In this document: positions 1-7,215 of the stretch, one piece after another
Position numbering within the stretch: position 1 is the first letter of the stretch
Layout: each line of letters opens with the position of its first letter
Assembly: GCF_020567525.1 (NCBI RefSeq)
Contig: NZ_JAJCVI010000002.1
Span: forward strand, 1-64,000
Length of the DNA stretch: 64,000 nt
Reading direction: 5' to 3'
Source: Halorubellus salinus
GTDB lineage: Archaea > Halobacteriota > Halobacteria > Halobacteriales > Natrialbaceae
The notes under the pieces: generated by a model
The model's database searches: none
Told to the model about the DNA's origin: nothing
The model's input: only the letters and a program-made list of their open reading frames with translations
Position numbers and translations under genes: made by a program

Positions 1-730
1 ACGGGCCCTTTTTGCCTTCCGTATCGTACTCGTCACGGGTGAAGTAGTGTTTGTCCTGCTTCAGCACGTTCCCCGGATACAACTCCGAATCACCATCATC
101 GTAGGCGATGGTGAGGTAGTTGCTGATTCCGAGGTCGATTCCAGCAGTGTTGTCGCCGGGAGCGTCCTCGACGGGGATTTCGACCTTGCAGACGAGGTGT
201 AGTTCCCAACGATCGCCGTTCCACACGGCTCGCACTTGCTGGATGTTCTCCACGGCCACGTCCGGTCGTGTTTCGTACTCTGCGAGTATGAAGTCCGAGC
301 GGTGGTTCTTCAGGTTGAATCCTTTGCTTAGACGGAGTTTGTTGTGCTTGGAATCGTGCTTGATGCCGTTCTGCTTCCACGTCACGGTGGAGCGTGGATG
401 GTTGTCGCCTCGCTTTCGGTATCCCGGTGGATTCGCGTCTGTGTCGCCGTTCTTGCGCTTATTGAACCAACCGTTGAACGACTCAGCGAGTTCTTCGAGA
501 ACGCGCTGACTTGACTGAGAATGTAGGTCACTGTAGCGTTCGTGGTCTTTTAATTCGCGCTTGAGGTCGGCTTCGGACGGAATCTCACCAGTATCATCCC
601 ACTCCTGTTGGATGTGGTAGCGAGCGACGTTCCACAGTTTCGAGGCTGAGTGCCCGCAGTCATCGAGGTCGCCACTCACCTGTTGGTGGTTGACGATTTT
701 CGCTCGATAGGTACGGGTTGTCTCCAGCAT
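1..730 (-). CDS. tnpB: TnpB (IS200/IS605-family RNA-guided nuclease), cut by window edge
   Basis: This gene reads on the minus strand from an ATG at 730 and runs off the left edge, so only about 243 N-terminal residues are present. The translation starts MLETTRTYRAKIVNH and has the helix-rich TnpB N-terminus (SASKLWNVARYHIQQEW). It reaches the RuvC-I motif AGIDLGISNYLT, whose Asp at about residue 199 is the first catalytic residue. TnpB proteins are reRNA/omegaRNA-guided DNA nucleases carried by IS200/IS605 and IS1341-type elements. No frameshift or stop is seen in the visible part. Its lower GC and plainer codon use differ from the rest of the window, which fits a mobile gene. No tnpA is visible, and the missing C-terminus (RuvC-II/III, zinc finger) prevents judging whether it is intact. 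Confidence 0.9.
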   Translation of the reverse strand, partial: MLETTRTYRAKIVNHQQVSGDLDDCGHSASKLWNVARYHIQQEWDDTGEIPSEADLKRELKDHERYSDLHSQSSQRVLEELAESFNGWFNKRKNGDTDANPPGYRKRGDNHPRSTVTWKQNGIKHDSKHNKLRLSKGFNLKNHRSDFILAEYETRPDVAVENIQQVRAVWNGDRWELHLVCKVEIPVEDAPGDNTAGIDLGISNYLTIAYDDGDSELYPGNVLKQDKHYFTRDEYDTEGKKGP

Positions 731-843
731 CGCACTGTGTTCATAAGCACTTATGAAGACTCTAGTATTAAGATTAACGACAGAGACGTGGAATATCCTG
801 CCGTGCCATCGACGGCTGGTTGTGTAGGAATTGTCGGCTGTAT

Positions 844-863
844 CCCCGCCCTGAAGGGCGGGG
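844..863. repeat. Perfect GC hairpin, probable IS200/IS605-type element end
   Basis: An 8-bp perfect inverted repeat, CCCCGCCC and GGGCGGGG, encloses the tetraloop TGAA and is followed by TTTT and AGCCTTGAGACTT. It lies about 115 bp upstream of the tnpB start. IS200/IS605 elements carry subterminal hairpins recognised by the Y1 transposase, so this probably marks the tnpB-proximal element end. It could equally be a terminator for a transcript on the plus strand. The exact element boundary is not resolvable here. Confidence 0.5.
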
Positions 864-887
864 TTTTAGCCTTGAGACTTCCATAAT

Positions 888-1334
888 TCAGCCAGAACAG
901 GTTGACTGACGATATCGGAGTTCGTCACCTGTGTCCCCGTTGTCTGCCCATTCGACGGTGAACCCTTCATCGAGTTCGTCCGTGTTCTGGCAAGATGGCT
1001 CGAATTTGAAAAACCGCTCGTCGTTCGGAGAGTGGCAGACTATCAGGGCCTCGTTCGCCGCAAACGCGTTCACTCGTTCCATGGACGACCCCTTCGTCTG
1101 CGTCCCCGGCTTGTATGGCGACAACTCGAACACGTCCGAAAACAAGACCTCGCCATCAGGTTCTGGTTGCGTCCGCGCCGACAGCTCAATCCTCACCGGG
1201 ACGGGTGTCGAATTCAAGACGTTGATATCGACGGGTGGCTTTGCGGACCCACCTATCGAACTACACCCCGGAACGATGAGGGTCGTTCCCACTGCCGCTG
1301 CTCGGAGCACCGACCGACGACTGGAGGGCGACAT
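888..1334 (-). CDS. Tat-exported lipoprotein of unknown function
   Basis: A 148-aa protein that begins MSPSSRRSVLRAAAVG. A twin-arginine pair at residues 6-7, a short hydrophobic stretch and a lipobox ending in Cys24 (IVPGC) indicate Tat export and lipid anchoring outside the cytoplasmic membrane, as is usual for haloarchaeal lipoproteins. The mature part (DINVLNSTPVPVRIEL) looks like a small beta domain; no family is recognised. An in-frame TTG four codons upstream is possible, but the ATG is preferred because a TATA-like ATTTAGAAA sits about 25 nt before it, as expected for a leaderless transcript. It stands alone next to the IS end. Confidence 0.75.
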   Translation of the reverse strand: MSPSSRRSVLRAAAVGTTLIVPGCSSIGGSAKPPVDINVLNSTPVPVRIELSARTQPEPDGEVLFSDVFELSPYKPGTQTKGSSMERVNAFAANEALIVCHSPNDERFFKFEPSCQNTDELDEGFTVEWADNGDTGDELRYRQSTCSG

Positions 1335-1419
1335 GACAGCAAACAACGGATGGTAATTTCTAAATCTTGTGTAGAATCTTTGCGACCCGTTGTATGATCT
1401 CCTCGAATCTGGGAGCAGG

Positions 1420-1923
1420 TCAGACGTCCGTGGAGTCCTCGTCGAAGCCGGCGTCGCCTTCGGGATCGTCGTCGCCCGCTTCGGCGTCGTCGTCGGGCGT
1501 CGCTATCTCGACGGTGCCGGCGCTCGCGTCGCGCTCGCCCTCGGTGGGTTCGCGCTTCGGGACGCGGACCTCGAGCGTGCCGTTCGCGCGGAGCGTCGCC
1601 GTGGACGCGTCGGCGTCGACGAGCGCGTCCGCGGGGAGGTCCGCGCGGCCGTCGAGGCTCATGCCGCGGCCGGGGACGCGCATCTCGTGGTCGTCGTAGA
1701 ACTCGCGGAACCGGTCTATCTGGACCTCGACCGCGCCGTCGACGTACCGCACCTGGACGTCCGTCTGGGCGACGCCGGGCGCGTCGAAAACCACGAGGTA
1801 CGCGTCGTCGCTCTCCAGGACGTCCGCGGGCAGCGGCTTCGACTCCTGAACGCGGCTCGCGGCACGACCGACGGTCTCCAGCACGCGGTTCCCGACCGAC
1901 CGCGACACCTCGCCGAAGTTCAT
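1420..1923 (-). CDS. Hsp20/alpha-crystallin family protein
   Basis: A 167-aa small heat shock protein. The central region (about residues 25-120) has the alpha-crystallin pattern: DAYLVVFDAPGVAQTDVQV, a strand with LPADALVDADASTATLRANG, and the closing LEVRVPK. Members form oligomers that hold unfolding proteins. The N-terminal arm is short and the C-terminal tail (about residues 135-167) is almost entirely Asp, Glu and Gly, without a clear I-x-I anchoring motif. This may weaken oligomer assembly. The ATG at 1923 overlaps the stop of the upstream zinc-ribbon gene by 4 nt (ATGA), so the two are probably translated from one message. Confidence 0.85.
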   Translation of the reverse strand: MNFGEVSRSVGNRVLETVGRAASRVQESKPLPADVLESDDAYLVVFDAPGVAQTDVQVRYVDGAVEVQIDRFREFYDDHEMRVPGRGMSLDGRADLPADALVDADASTATLRANGTLEVRVPKREPTEGERDASAGTVEIATPDDDAEAGDDDPEGDAGFDEDSTDV

Positions 1924-2078
1924 ACCTCGATCTCCTCCAGGCAGTCGCTCCCGCCACAGAGCGGGCACGCGAGGTCCCCGACGGTGTGGTCGTCCGCGAT
2001 GTCGTACGTGTAGTGGTTCTCGAACATGTCGAGCTCGCAACCGTCGCTCGTGCAGCGGACCTCCTTCGTGGCGGGCAT
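1920..2078 (-). CDS. 52-aa zinc-ribbon protein coupled to hsp20
   Basis: A small gene on the minus strand starting MPATKEVRCTSDGCELDM. Two Cys clusters (CTSDGC near residues 9-14 and CPLCGGSDC near residues 38-46) suggest one zinc site. The protein is acidic like its neighbours. The stop codon overlaps the ATG of the Hsp20 gene (ATGA), which supports translation and a two-gene operon. It resembles the many small zinc-ribbon proteins of haloarchaea; its function is unknown. The coupling suggests a role tied to protein quality control, but that is inference only. Confidence 0.7.
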   Translation of the reverse strand: MPATKEVRCTSDGCELDMFENHYTYDIADDHTVGDLACPLCGGSDCLEEIEV

Positions 2079-2247
2079 GTCGGTCGCTACGGGGGCGACG
2101 GGAAAGGGGTTTTCGGAGGCAGCAGTGTCGTCGGTGCGGTCGGTGGGGTCACCCGTCGACCGACGCTGGCTCCCGTCTGGCCCCGGTCGCTCGCTCCCGA
2201 GCGCTCGTTCCGCACGCGTTTTACCGTTCGGCCGTCAATCACGGTGT

Positions 2248-4029
2248 ATGACCGACCCTGCTGACGTCGACGTGACCCTCGTCGACGGCTACGTCGACGA
2301 ACCGGCGCACTTCGGGGTGCCGCCGTACGTGTCGACGTACCCGCGGTACACGGCTGGCGCGCTCGTCGACGCCGGGGTCCCCGAGGAGAACGTCACGTAC
2401 CACACGATAGACGAGCTCCGCGAGGACCGCTCGAAGTGGCTGGACGTCGAGCAGGCGGACCTCATGGTGTACATCGGCGGGATGACCGTCCCGGGGAAGT
2501 ACGTCGGTGGGACGCCCGCCGAGCCGGACGAGGTCCGCGAGCTCGCGTGGACGGCGAACGGGACGAGCGTCATGGGTGGCCCCGTCCGGTTCGGGGTCGG
2601 CGAGGAGAACGCGGGTGCGACCGAGACCGAGCGCAAGAACCTCGACTTCGACTTCCTCGCGATGGCGGACGTCGAGGCGGCCGCGTACGACCTCGTCCGG
2701 AACGGACTGGAGGGGTTCAACGACCGGTATCGGGACGTCGCGGAGGTCGACCGGTGGGCGAGCCAGGGTGCGTTCGTCGTCGAACAGCACCCGAATCACC
2801 CCCAGTACCTCATCGCGGAGCTGGAGACGTCCCGGGGCTGCGCGTACCGGTGCTCGTTCTGTACGGAACCGATGTACGGCGACCCGGACTTCCGGACGCC
2901 GCCGAGCGTCGTGGGCGAGGTGGACGCACTCAGCGACCGCGGCGTGAAGCACTTCCGCATCGGGCGGCAGGCGGACATCCTCGCGTACGGCGGCGACGGC
3001 GAGAAGCCGAATCCAACGGCGCTCAGACAGCTCTACGCGGGTATCCGCGAGGTCGCGCCCGACCTGGAGACGCTGCACCTGGACAACATGAACCCCATCA
3101 CGGTCGTGAAGTGGCCGGAGCTGTCCCGCGAGGGCATCCGCATCATCGCGAAGCACAACACGCCCGGTGACACGGCCGCGTTCGGCCTGGAGTCCGCGGA
3201 CCCGGTCGTCCAGGAGCAGAACGAGCTGAACGTCACCGCCGAGGAGTGCTTCGAGGCGGTCCGTATCGTGAACGAGGAGGGCGGGTGGCGGCCGGGCGAG
3301 GAACCCGGGACGGGGCCGTCGACGGACGTTCCGACCGGCGCGGACGCCGGCGCGTACGGCGACGGGAGCGGAGCGTCGAGCCCGCACCTCCCGAAGCTCC
3401 TCCCCGGCATCAACCTCCTGCACGGCCTGGACGGGGAGACCGAGGAGACCTACGAGCTGAACAAGCAGTTCCTCGAACGCGTACTGGACGCCGGTCTGAT
3501 GCTGCGTCGCGTGAACATCCGGCAGGTGATGGCGTTCGAGGGCACCGACATGGCGGAGACGGGTGCGAGCATCGCGCTCGACCACAAGCGCCAGTTCAAG
3601 GCGTACAAGCGCGAGGTCCGCGAGACCGTCGACAACCCGATGCTCCAGCGCGTCGCGCCCGTCGGCACGGTGCTCCCGGACGTCCACTTCGAGTACCATC
3701 AGGACGGGCGGACGTTCGGCCGCCAGCTCGGCACGTACCCGCTCCTCGTGGGGATTCCCGGCGAGCGCGAACTCGGCGCGGTCCGCGACGTCGTCATCGT
3801 CGACCACGGGTATCGCTCCGTGACGGGCGTCCCGTACCCGCTGGACGTGAACGCCGCGAGCATGGACGAGCTGACCGCGATTCCCGGCATCGGTTCGGGG
3901 ACCGCGGGCGACGTCGTCGTGAACCGTCCCTACGAGTCGACCGACGACCTGCCCGTGGACGCCGACGTCGGCCTGGAGGGGTTCGCGACGGTCGACGACG
4001 CCGCGCGCCACGGCCAGCCCTCGCCCTGA
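2248..4029 (+). CDS. Radical SAM protein with C-terminal helix-hairpin-helix
   Basis: A 593-aa protein starting MTDPADVDVTLVDGY at the ATG at 2248; the open frame extends upstream without a better start. The radical SAM cluster motif CAYRCSFC (Cys at about 198, 202 and 205) binds a [4Fe-4S] cluster that cleaves S-adenosylmethionine. Residues 1-190 look like the cobalamin-binding-type N-terminal fold of B12/radical SAM enzymes, although no clear DxHxxG motif is seen. The C-terminus (about 531-555, LDVNAASMDELTAIPGIG) is a helix-hairpin-helix of the ComEA/PNKP type, suggesting nucleic-acid contact. A Gly/Asp-rich loop near residues 350-380 is probably a surface insertion. The substrate is unknown. 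A tRNA or DNA substrate is suggested by the HhH and by the TRAM gene downstream. Confidence 0.85.
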   Translation: MTDPADVDVTLVDGYVDEPAHFGVPPYVSTYPRYTAGALVDAGVPEENVTYHTIDELREDRSKWLDVEQADLMVYIGGMTVPGKYVGGTPAEPDEVRELAWTANGTSVMGGPVRFGVGEENAGATETERKNLDFDFLAMADVEAAAYDLVRNGLEGFNDRYRDVAEVDRWASQGAFVVEQHPNHPQYLIAELETSRGCAYRCSFCTEPMYGDPDFRTPPSVVGEVDALSDRGVKHFRIGRQADILAYGGDGEKPNPTALRQLYAGIREVAPDLETLHLDNMNPITVVKWPELSREGIRIIAKHNTPGDTAAFGLESADPVVQEQNELNVTAEECFEAVRIVNEEGGWRPGEEPGTGPSTDVPTGADAGAYGDGSGASSPHLPKLLPGINLLHGLDGETEETYELNKQFLERVLDAGLMLRRVNIRQVMAFEGTDMAETGASIALDHKRQFKAYKREVRETVDNPMLQRVAPVGTVLPDVHFEYHQDGRTFGRQLGTYPLLVGIPGERELGAVRDVVIVDHGYRSVTGVPYPLDVNAASMDELTAIPGIGSGTAGDVVVNRPYESTDDLPVDADVGLEGFATVDDAARHGQPSP

Positions 4030-4173
4030 CCGGAGCGAAACTCCGGAACACGCGACCACCGACTCCACGGTATCGGGGATGGAGCCCGCGTGGGTGGGTC
4101 TCCGGCAAAGTTACGCCGTCGTTGGCGGTAGTTCTAAGGTGTCGCCGCTGCCAGGTACGGACGAGGGTTCACT

Positions 4174-4569
4174 GTGGAAATATCTGATAAGCTCTTGTGT
4201 CTGTTCAGCGCCGAAGTGACCGACGACGGCGACTCCTATACGGTCGAGATTCCGAAGCGAGAGGTCGAACGTGGGACCGTCGCCCCCGGCGACACGTATC
4301 GCGTCGCGCTCATCGAACGGGAACGGTCCTCGTCGACCGACGACGGCGACGAGCCGTCGCCGTCCGAGCCCCAGCCGCCCGTCGAGCGCGGCGAGACCCG
4401 GTACGTGGAGATCGAGGACATCGGGAAGCAAGGTGACGGTATCGCTCGCGTCGAACGCGGGTACGTCATCATCGTGCCAGGGGCCGACGTCGGCGAGCGC
4501 GTCAAGGTCGAGATAACGGAGGTCAAGTCGAACTTCGCGGTCGGCGAGATACTCGACGAGGACTTCTGA
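4174..4569 (+). CDS. TRAM domain protein
   Basis: A 131-aa protein that starts at GTG 4174 (MEISDKLLCLFSAEV). Its C-terminal half, about residues 75-130, is a TRAM beta-barrel (DIGKQGDGIARVERGYVIIV, then GERVKVEITEV), an RNA-binding OB-like fold found on tRNA-modification enzymes and as stand-alone archaeal proteins proposed to act as RNA chaperones. The N-terminal half is an acidic linker with a small strand-rich segment. It sits 145 bp after the radical SAM gene on the same strand, and a T6 tract follows 30 bp after the stop. No promoter-proximal ATG is available in this frame, hence the GTG. Confidence 0.8.
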   Translation: MEISDKLLCLFSAEVTDDGDSYTVEIPKREVERGTVAPGDTYRVALIERERSSSTDDGDEPSPSEPQPPVERGETRYVEIEDIGKQGDGIARVERGYVIIVPGADVGERVKVEITEVKSNFAVGEILDEDF

Positions 4570-4599
4570 CGCCCTCGTCGTTCCTTTCGCGACCGACTC

Positions 4600-4605
4600 T
4601 TTTTT
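4600..4605 (+). terminator. Oligo-T terminator after the TRAM gene
   Basis: Six T residues follow the TRAM stop codon by 30 bp. Runs of T on the coding strand are the usual intrinsic termination signal in archaea. It also lies directly before the palindrome and promoter of the next gene. Confidence 0.5.
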
Positions 4606-4608
4606 GGG

Positions 4609-4622
4609 TTAGACGCGTCTAA
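4609..4622. promoter_or_regulatory. 14-bp perfect palindrome, probable DtxR/MntR operator
   Basis: TTAGACGCGTCTAA is a perfect palindrome ending 14 nt before the ATG of the DtxR-family gene. DtxR, IdeR, MntR and SirR proteins bind TTAG...CTAA-type palindromes, so this is probably the autoregulatory operator controlling the regulator and the exporter gene coupled to it. It overlaps the place where the TATA box and start of transcription should lie, consistent with repression by blocking the polymerase. Confidence 0.7.
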
Positions 4623-4636
4623 ATTCCCGTGAGCGA

Positions 4637-5500
4637 ATGTTGAGTGACGTGATGGAGGATTACCTGAAGGCGATCTACGAGCTCCAGGACGAGCACGACC
4701 CGCCGGTGGCGACGTCCGCGATCGCCGAGCATCTGGACGTCACCTCGCCGACGGTGACGAGCATGGTCGAGAAGCTCGCCGAGCGCGGGCTCGTCGACCG
4801 CGAGAAGTACAAGGGCGTGGAGTTGACCGAGGAAGGGCGGACGGTCGCGCTCGAGGTCCTCCGTCATCATCGACTGCTGGAGACGTACCTCACGGAGCAC
4901 CTGGAGTACGACTGGACGGAGGTGCACGACGAGGCGGACGTCCTCGAGCACCACATCAGCGAGGAGTTCGAGCGGCGGCTCGCGGCGGCGCTCGGCGAAC
5001 CGACGGTCGACCCGCACGGCGACCCGATCCCGGGCGCGGACCTGAGCGAGCCGGAGGCGAGCGGCCACACGCGGCTCGCGGACCACGAGGCCGGGGACGT
5101 CGTGGAGGTCGCGCGCGTCAGCGACCGGGACGACGAGGAGCTCAGGTACCTCCAGAACGCCGGCATCACCCCTGGGACCGTCGTGGAGGTCCTGTCGGTC
5201 GCGCCGTTCGGGATGGTGACGGTCGCGGTCGGCGACACCGAACAGAGCCTCCCGGAAGCGGTCGCCGCGTCCATCGAGGTCCGCGACCCCGAGGACACTG
5301 GTGACGGCCGACAGGAGGACGCTGCGGGCGACGGCCGACAGGAGGACGCTACTGGCGACGGCCGACAGGAGGACGCTGCGGGCGACGGCCGACAGGAGGA
5401 CGCTACTGGCGACGGCCGACAGGAGGACGCTACTGGCGACGGCCGACAGGAGGACGCTGCGGGCGACGACGCGGAGAACGACGAGGTGCTCGATGCGTGA
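4637..5500 (+). CDS. DtxR/MntR-family metal-dependent regulator with repeat tail
   Basis: A 287-aa regulator starting MLSDVMEDYLKAIYEL. Residues 1-62 form the DtxR winged helix (IAEHLDVTSPTVTSMVEKLA), about 65-135 the metal-binding dimerisation domain (HHRLLETYL, then DEADVLEHHISEEFE) and about 145-217 a FeoA-like SH3 domain. The protein senses Mn(II) or Fe(II) and represses when loaded. Residues 222-275 are six copies of GDGRQEDA plus Ala or Thr, encoded by a 27-bp tandem repeat; such a tail is not part of the family. The stop overlaps the GTG of the GDT1-type exporter by 4 nt, so regulator and exporter share a message. This favours manganese as the effector, by inference. Confidence 0.88.
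   Translation: MLSDVMEDYLKAIYELQDEHDPPVATSAIAEHLDVTSPTVTSMVEKLAERGLVDREKYKGVELTEEGRTVALEVLRHHRLLETYLTEHLEYDWTEVHDEADVLEHHISEEFERRLAAALGEPTVDPHGDPIPGADLSEPEASGHTRLADHEAGDVVEVARVSDRDDEELRYLQNAGITPGTVVEVLSVAPFGMVTVAVGDTEQSLPEAVAASIEVRDPEDTGDGRQEDAAGDGRQEDATGDGRQEDAAGDGRQEDATGDGRQEDATGDGRQEDAAGDDAENDEVLDA
5300..5461 (+). repeat. Six in-frame 27-bp tandem repeats
   Basis: Six consecutive 27-bp units encode GDGRQEDAA or GDGRQEDAT at the end of the DtxR-family protein. Units differ only at the last codon, in the order A, T, A, T, T, A, which suggests recent expansion of whole units. Copy number is likely to vary between strains. Confidence 0.95.
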
Positions 5501-6288
5501 CGGCGGTTCCGTTCTGGGAGCTCGTCGTCATCGCGCTCGTCGCGCAGTTGACGGTCCTGCCGGGTGAGAAGGTCCAGTTCATCATCGCCGGGCTCTCCAC
5601 GCGGTACAACCCGCTCGTGGTGGTCGCAGCGGCAGGGAGCGCGTTCGCGCTCTGGACGGTCGTCGAGATACAGGCGGGGAGCCTCGTCCAGCAGGTCCTC
5701 CCGGGCGTCTGGCTGAGCGTGTTCACGGGCGCGATGTTCCTCCTGTTCGCCGTGCTTCTCGTGCGCTCCGCCCCCGAGAAGGGGCAATCCGCGAGCGAGG
5801 CAGCCGTCGGCGCGGAGACCGACGGCGGCGTCGTGCACGCCGACGACGCCGGCGGCCTGCTCGCGGGCGACGTCGACGACGTCACCGTGTTCGGCCGCCA
5901 GGTCCCGAACGCGCTCGGCGGGTTCGTCCCGATATTCGCGATGATGCTCACCGGCGAGTTCGGTGACAAGACCCAGATCATCACCATCACGCTCGCCGCG
6001 GAGTACGGTGCGCGCGCCGGCATCTGGGTCGGCGAGATGCTCGCCATCATCCCCGTGAGTATCGCGAACGCGTACTTCTTCTACACGTTCAGTCATCGGT
6101 TCGACGTCCGGAAGGCCCACTTCGTCGGCGCGGGCGTGTTCGCGTTCTTCGCGTTCGATACCGCGCTCTCGCTCGTCGTCGGCGTCTCGCTCTGGGAGCG
6201 CTTCGTCGCCGCGGTCACGGCCGTGCTCGCACCGCTCGTCGACGCGGTCGCAGGTATCGTTCCGGCCGCGCTCGCGGTCGCGCTCTGA
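5497..6288 (+). CDS. GDT1/UPF0016-family cation (Mn2+) exporter
   Basis: A 263-aa membrane protein starting at GTG 5497, which overlaps the stop of the DtxR gene. It has two related halves of three helices each, separated by an acidic loop at about residues 85-125. The second half carries the family signature TGEFGDKTQ (about residue 150), whose Glu and Asp bind the cation. The matching spot in the first half reads LPGEKVQF, so it keeps Glu but lacks the usual GDK. GDT1, MneA and TMEM165 proteins move Mn2+ or Ca2+ out of the cytosol. Coupling to an MntR-like regulator supports Mn2+ export. Confidence 0.85.
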   Translation: MTAVPFWELVVIALVAQLTVLPGEKVQFIIAGLSTRYNPLVVVAAAGSAFALWTVVEIQAGSLVQQVLPGVWLSVFTGAMFLLFAVLLVRSAPEKGQSASEAAVGAETDGGVVHADDAGGLLAGDVDDVTVFGRQVPNALGGFVPIFAMMLTGEFGDKTQIITITLAAEYGARAGIWVGEMLAIIPVSIANAYFFYTFSHRFDVRKAHFVGAGVFAFFAFDTALSLVVGVSLWERFVAAVTAVLAPLVDAVAGIVPAALAVAL

Positions 6289-6369
6289 CGTCCGCGGGCT
6301 GACGCCTGCTCGCGCACGGGTCGCCGACGACGACGGACTTTTCGGGCGGTCGGTCATAGACGAACGAGA

Positions 6370-7119
6370 ATGGTGTCTCTCGTCGCGACGCTCGCGCTCG
6401 GCGCGGTGTTCGGACTCGCGCTCGCCGCGCCACCGGGACCGATGAACGCCGTCATCGCCCAGGAGAGCGTCGTCCGCGGGTGGCGAGCGGGTGCGAGCGC
6501 TGGCCTCGGCGCGTTCACCGCTGACGCAGCGTTCTTCGTCCTCGCCGCGGTCGGCGTCGTCGAGTTCGTCGAGACCGCACCGACGCTGAAGGCCGCGATG
6601 GTCGCCGGCGGTGGCGTCCTCATGCTGTACTTCGCGTACGGCGCGCTCGGGGACGTCCGCGACGGCGCCGCGTTCGGCGTCGACCCCGCGACCGCCGGCG
6701 ACGCGCCGGGCGACGCGACGACGCCGGCAGCCACAGAGACGCCCGCGTCGCGCGTCGACGCCGACAAACGCGGGTTCACGAAGGCGTTCGCGCTCGCCAT
6801 CACGAATCCCTACCAGATCGTGTTCTGGCTGACCGTCGGCGTCAGGATGCTCCAGCCCGGAACTGTCGACGTCCTCTCGCACACGCCGTACGTGGGCGGG
6901 GCGCTCGACGGCGTGCTCGTCGTCACCACCGGCAGTCCAGCGCTCATCGCCGGGTTCTTCCTCGGCATCCTCTGCTGGGTCGGCGGGTTCCCCGCCTCGC
7001 TCGTCGCCGCCGGTAGACGCGTCGACGAGTTCGCGCCCACGGTCGCCGCCGCCAGCGCCGTCGTCCTCGCCGGCTTCGGCGTCGTCTTCCTCTACGACGC
7101 CGCCAGCACCCTCCTCTGA
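6370..7119 (+). CDS. LysE/RhtB-family exporter
   Basis: A 249-aa integral membrane protein starting MVSLVATLALGAVFGL. It shows the LysE signature APPGPMNAVIAQESV at residues 19-33 and the second conserved stretch NPYQIVFWLTVG near residue 150. About six transmembrane helices are visible, split by a charged Ala/Thr/Asp-rich loop (about residues 100-135). Family members export amino acids or their derivatives, and some export metals. It lies 81 bp after the Mn exporter gene on the same strand, so co-expression is possible but not shown. The substrate cannot be told from sequence. Confidence 0.85.
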   Translation: MVSLVATLALGAVFGLALAAPPGPMNAVIAQESVVRGWRAGASAGLGAFTADAAFFVLAAVGVVEFVETAPTLKAAMVAGGGVLMLYFAYGALGDVRDGAAFGVDPATAGDAPGDATTPAATETPASRVDADKRGFTKAFALAITNPYQIVFWLTVGVRMLQPGTVDVLSHTPYVGGALDGVLVVTTGSPALIAGFFLGILCWVGGFPASLVAAGRRVDEFAPTVAAASAVVLAGFGVVFLYDAASTLL

Positions 7120-7151
7120 ACGCTCCCCGGGAGAATCAGCGACGACCGCTC

Positions 7152-7215
7152 ACGCTCAGCGGCGGTCGACGTCGTACTCTTCGACGCTCAGCGGAGGTCG
7201 ACGTCGTGCTCCTCG
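7152..7215. repeat. 32-bp tandem duplication across the HD gene stop codon
   Basis: Two adjacent 32-bp units (7152-7183 and 7184-7215) differ at three positions. The second holds the last codons and stop of the HD-domain gene; the first is an extra copy just past the stop. The unit is not a multiple of three, so the copy is out of frame and probably not coding. Confidence 0.85.

Noticed and set aside
2239-4068. About 609-codon minus-strand frame opposite the radical SAM gene
   Set aside because: Arg/Val-rich shadow without motifs; the plus frame carries CxxxCxxC.
5301-5567. 88-codon basic frame through the DtxR repeat (MTADRRTLRATADRRT)
   Set aside because: Alternative frame of the 27-bp repeats; ends arbitrarily beyond the real gene.
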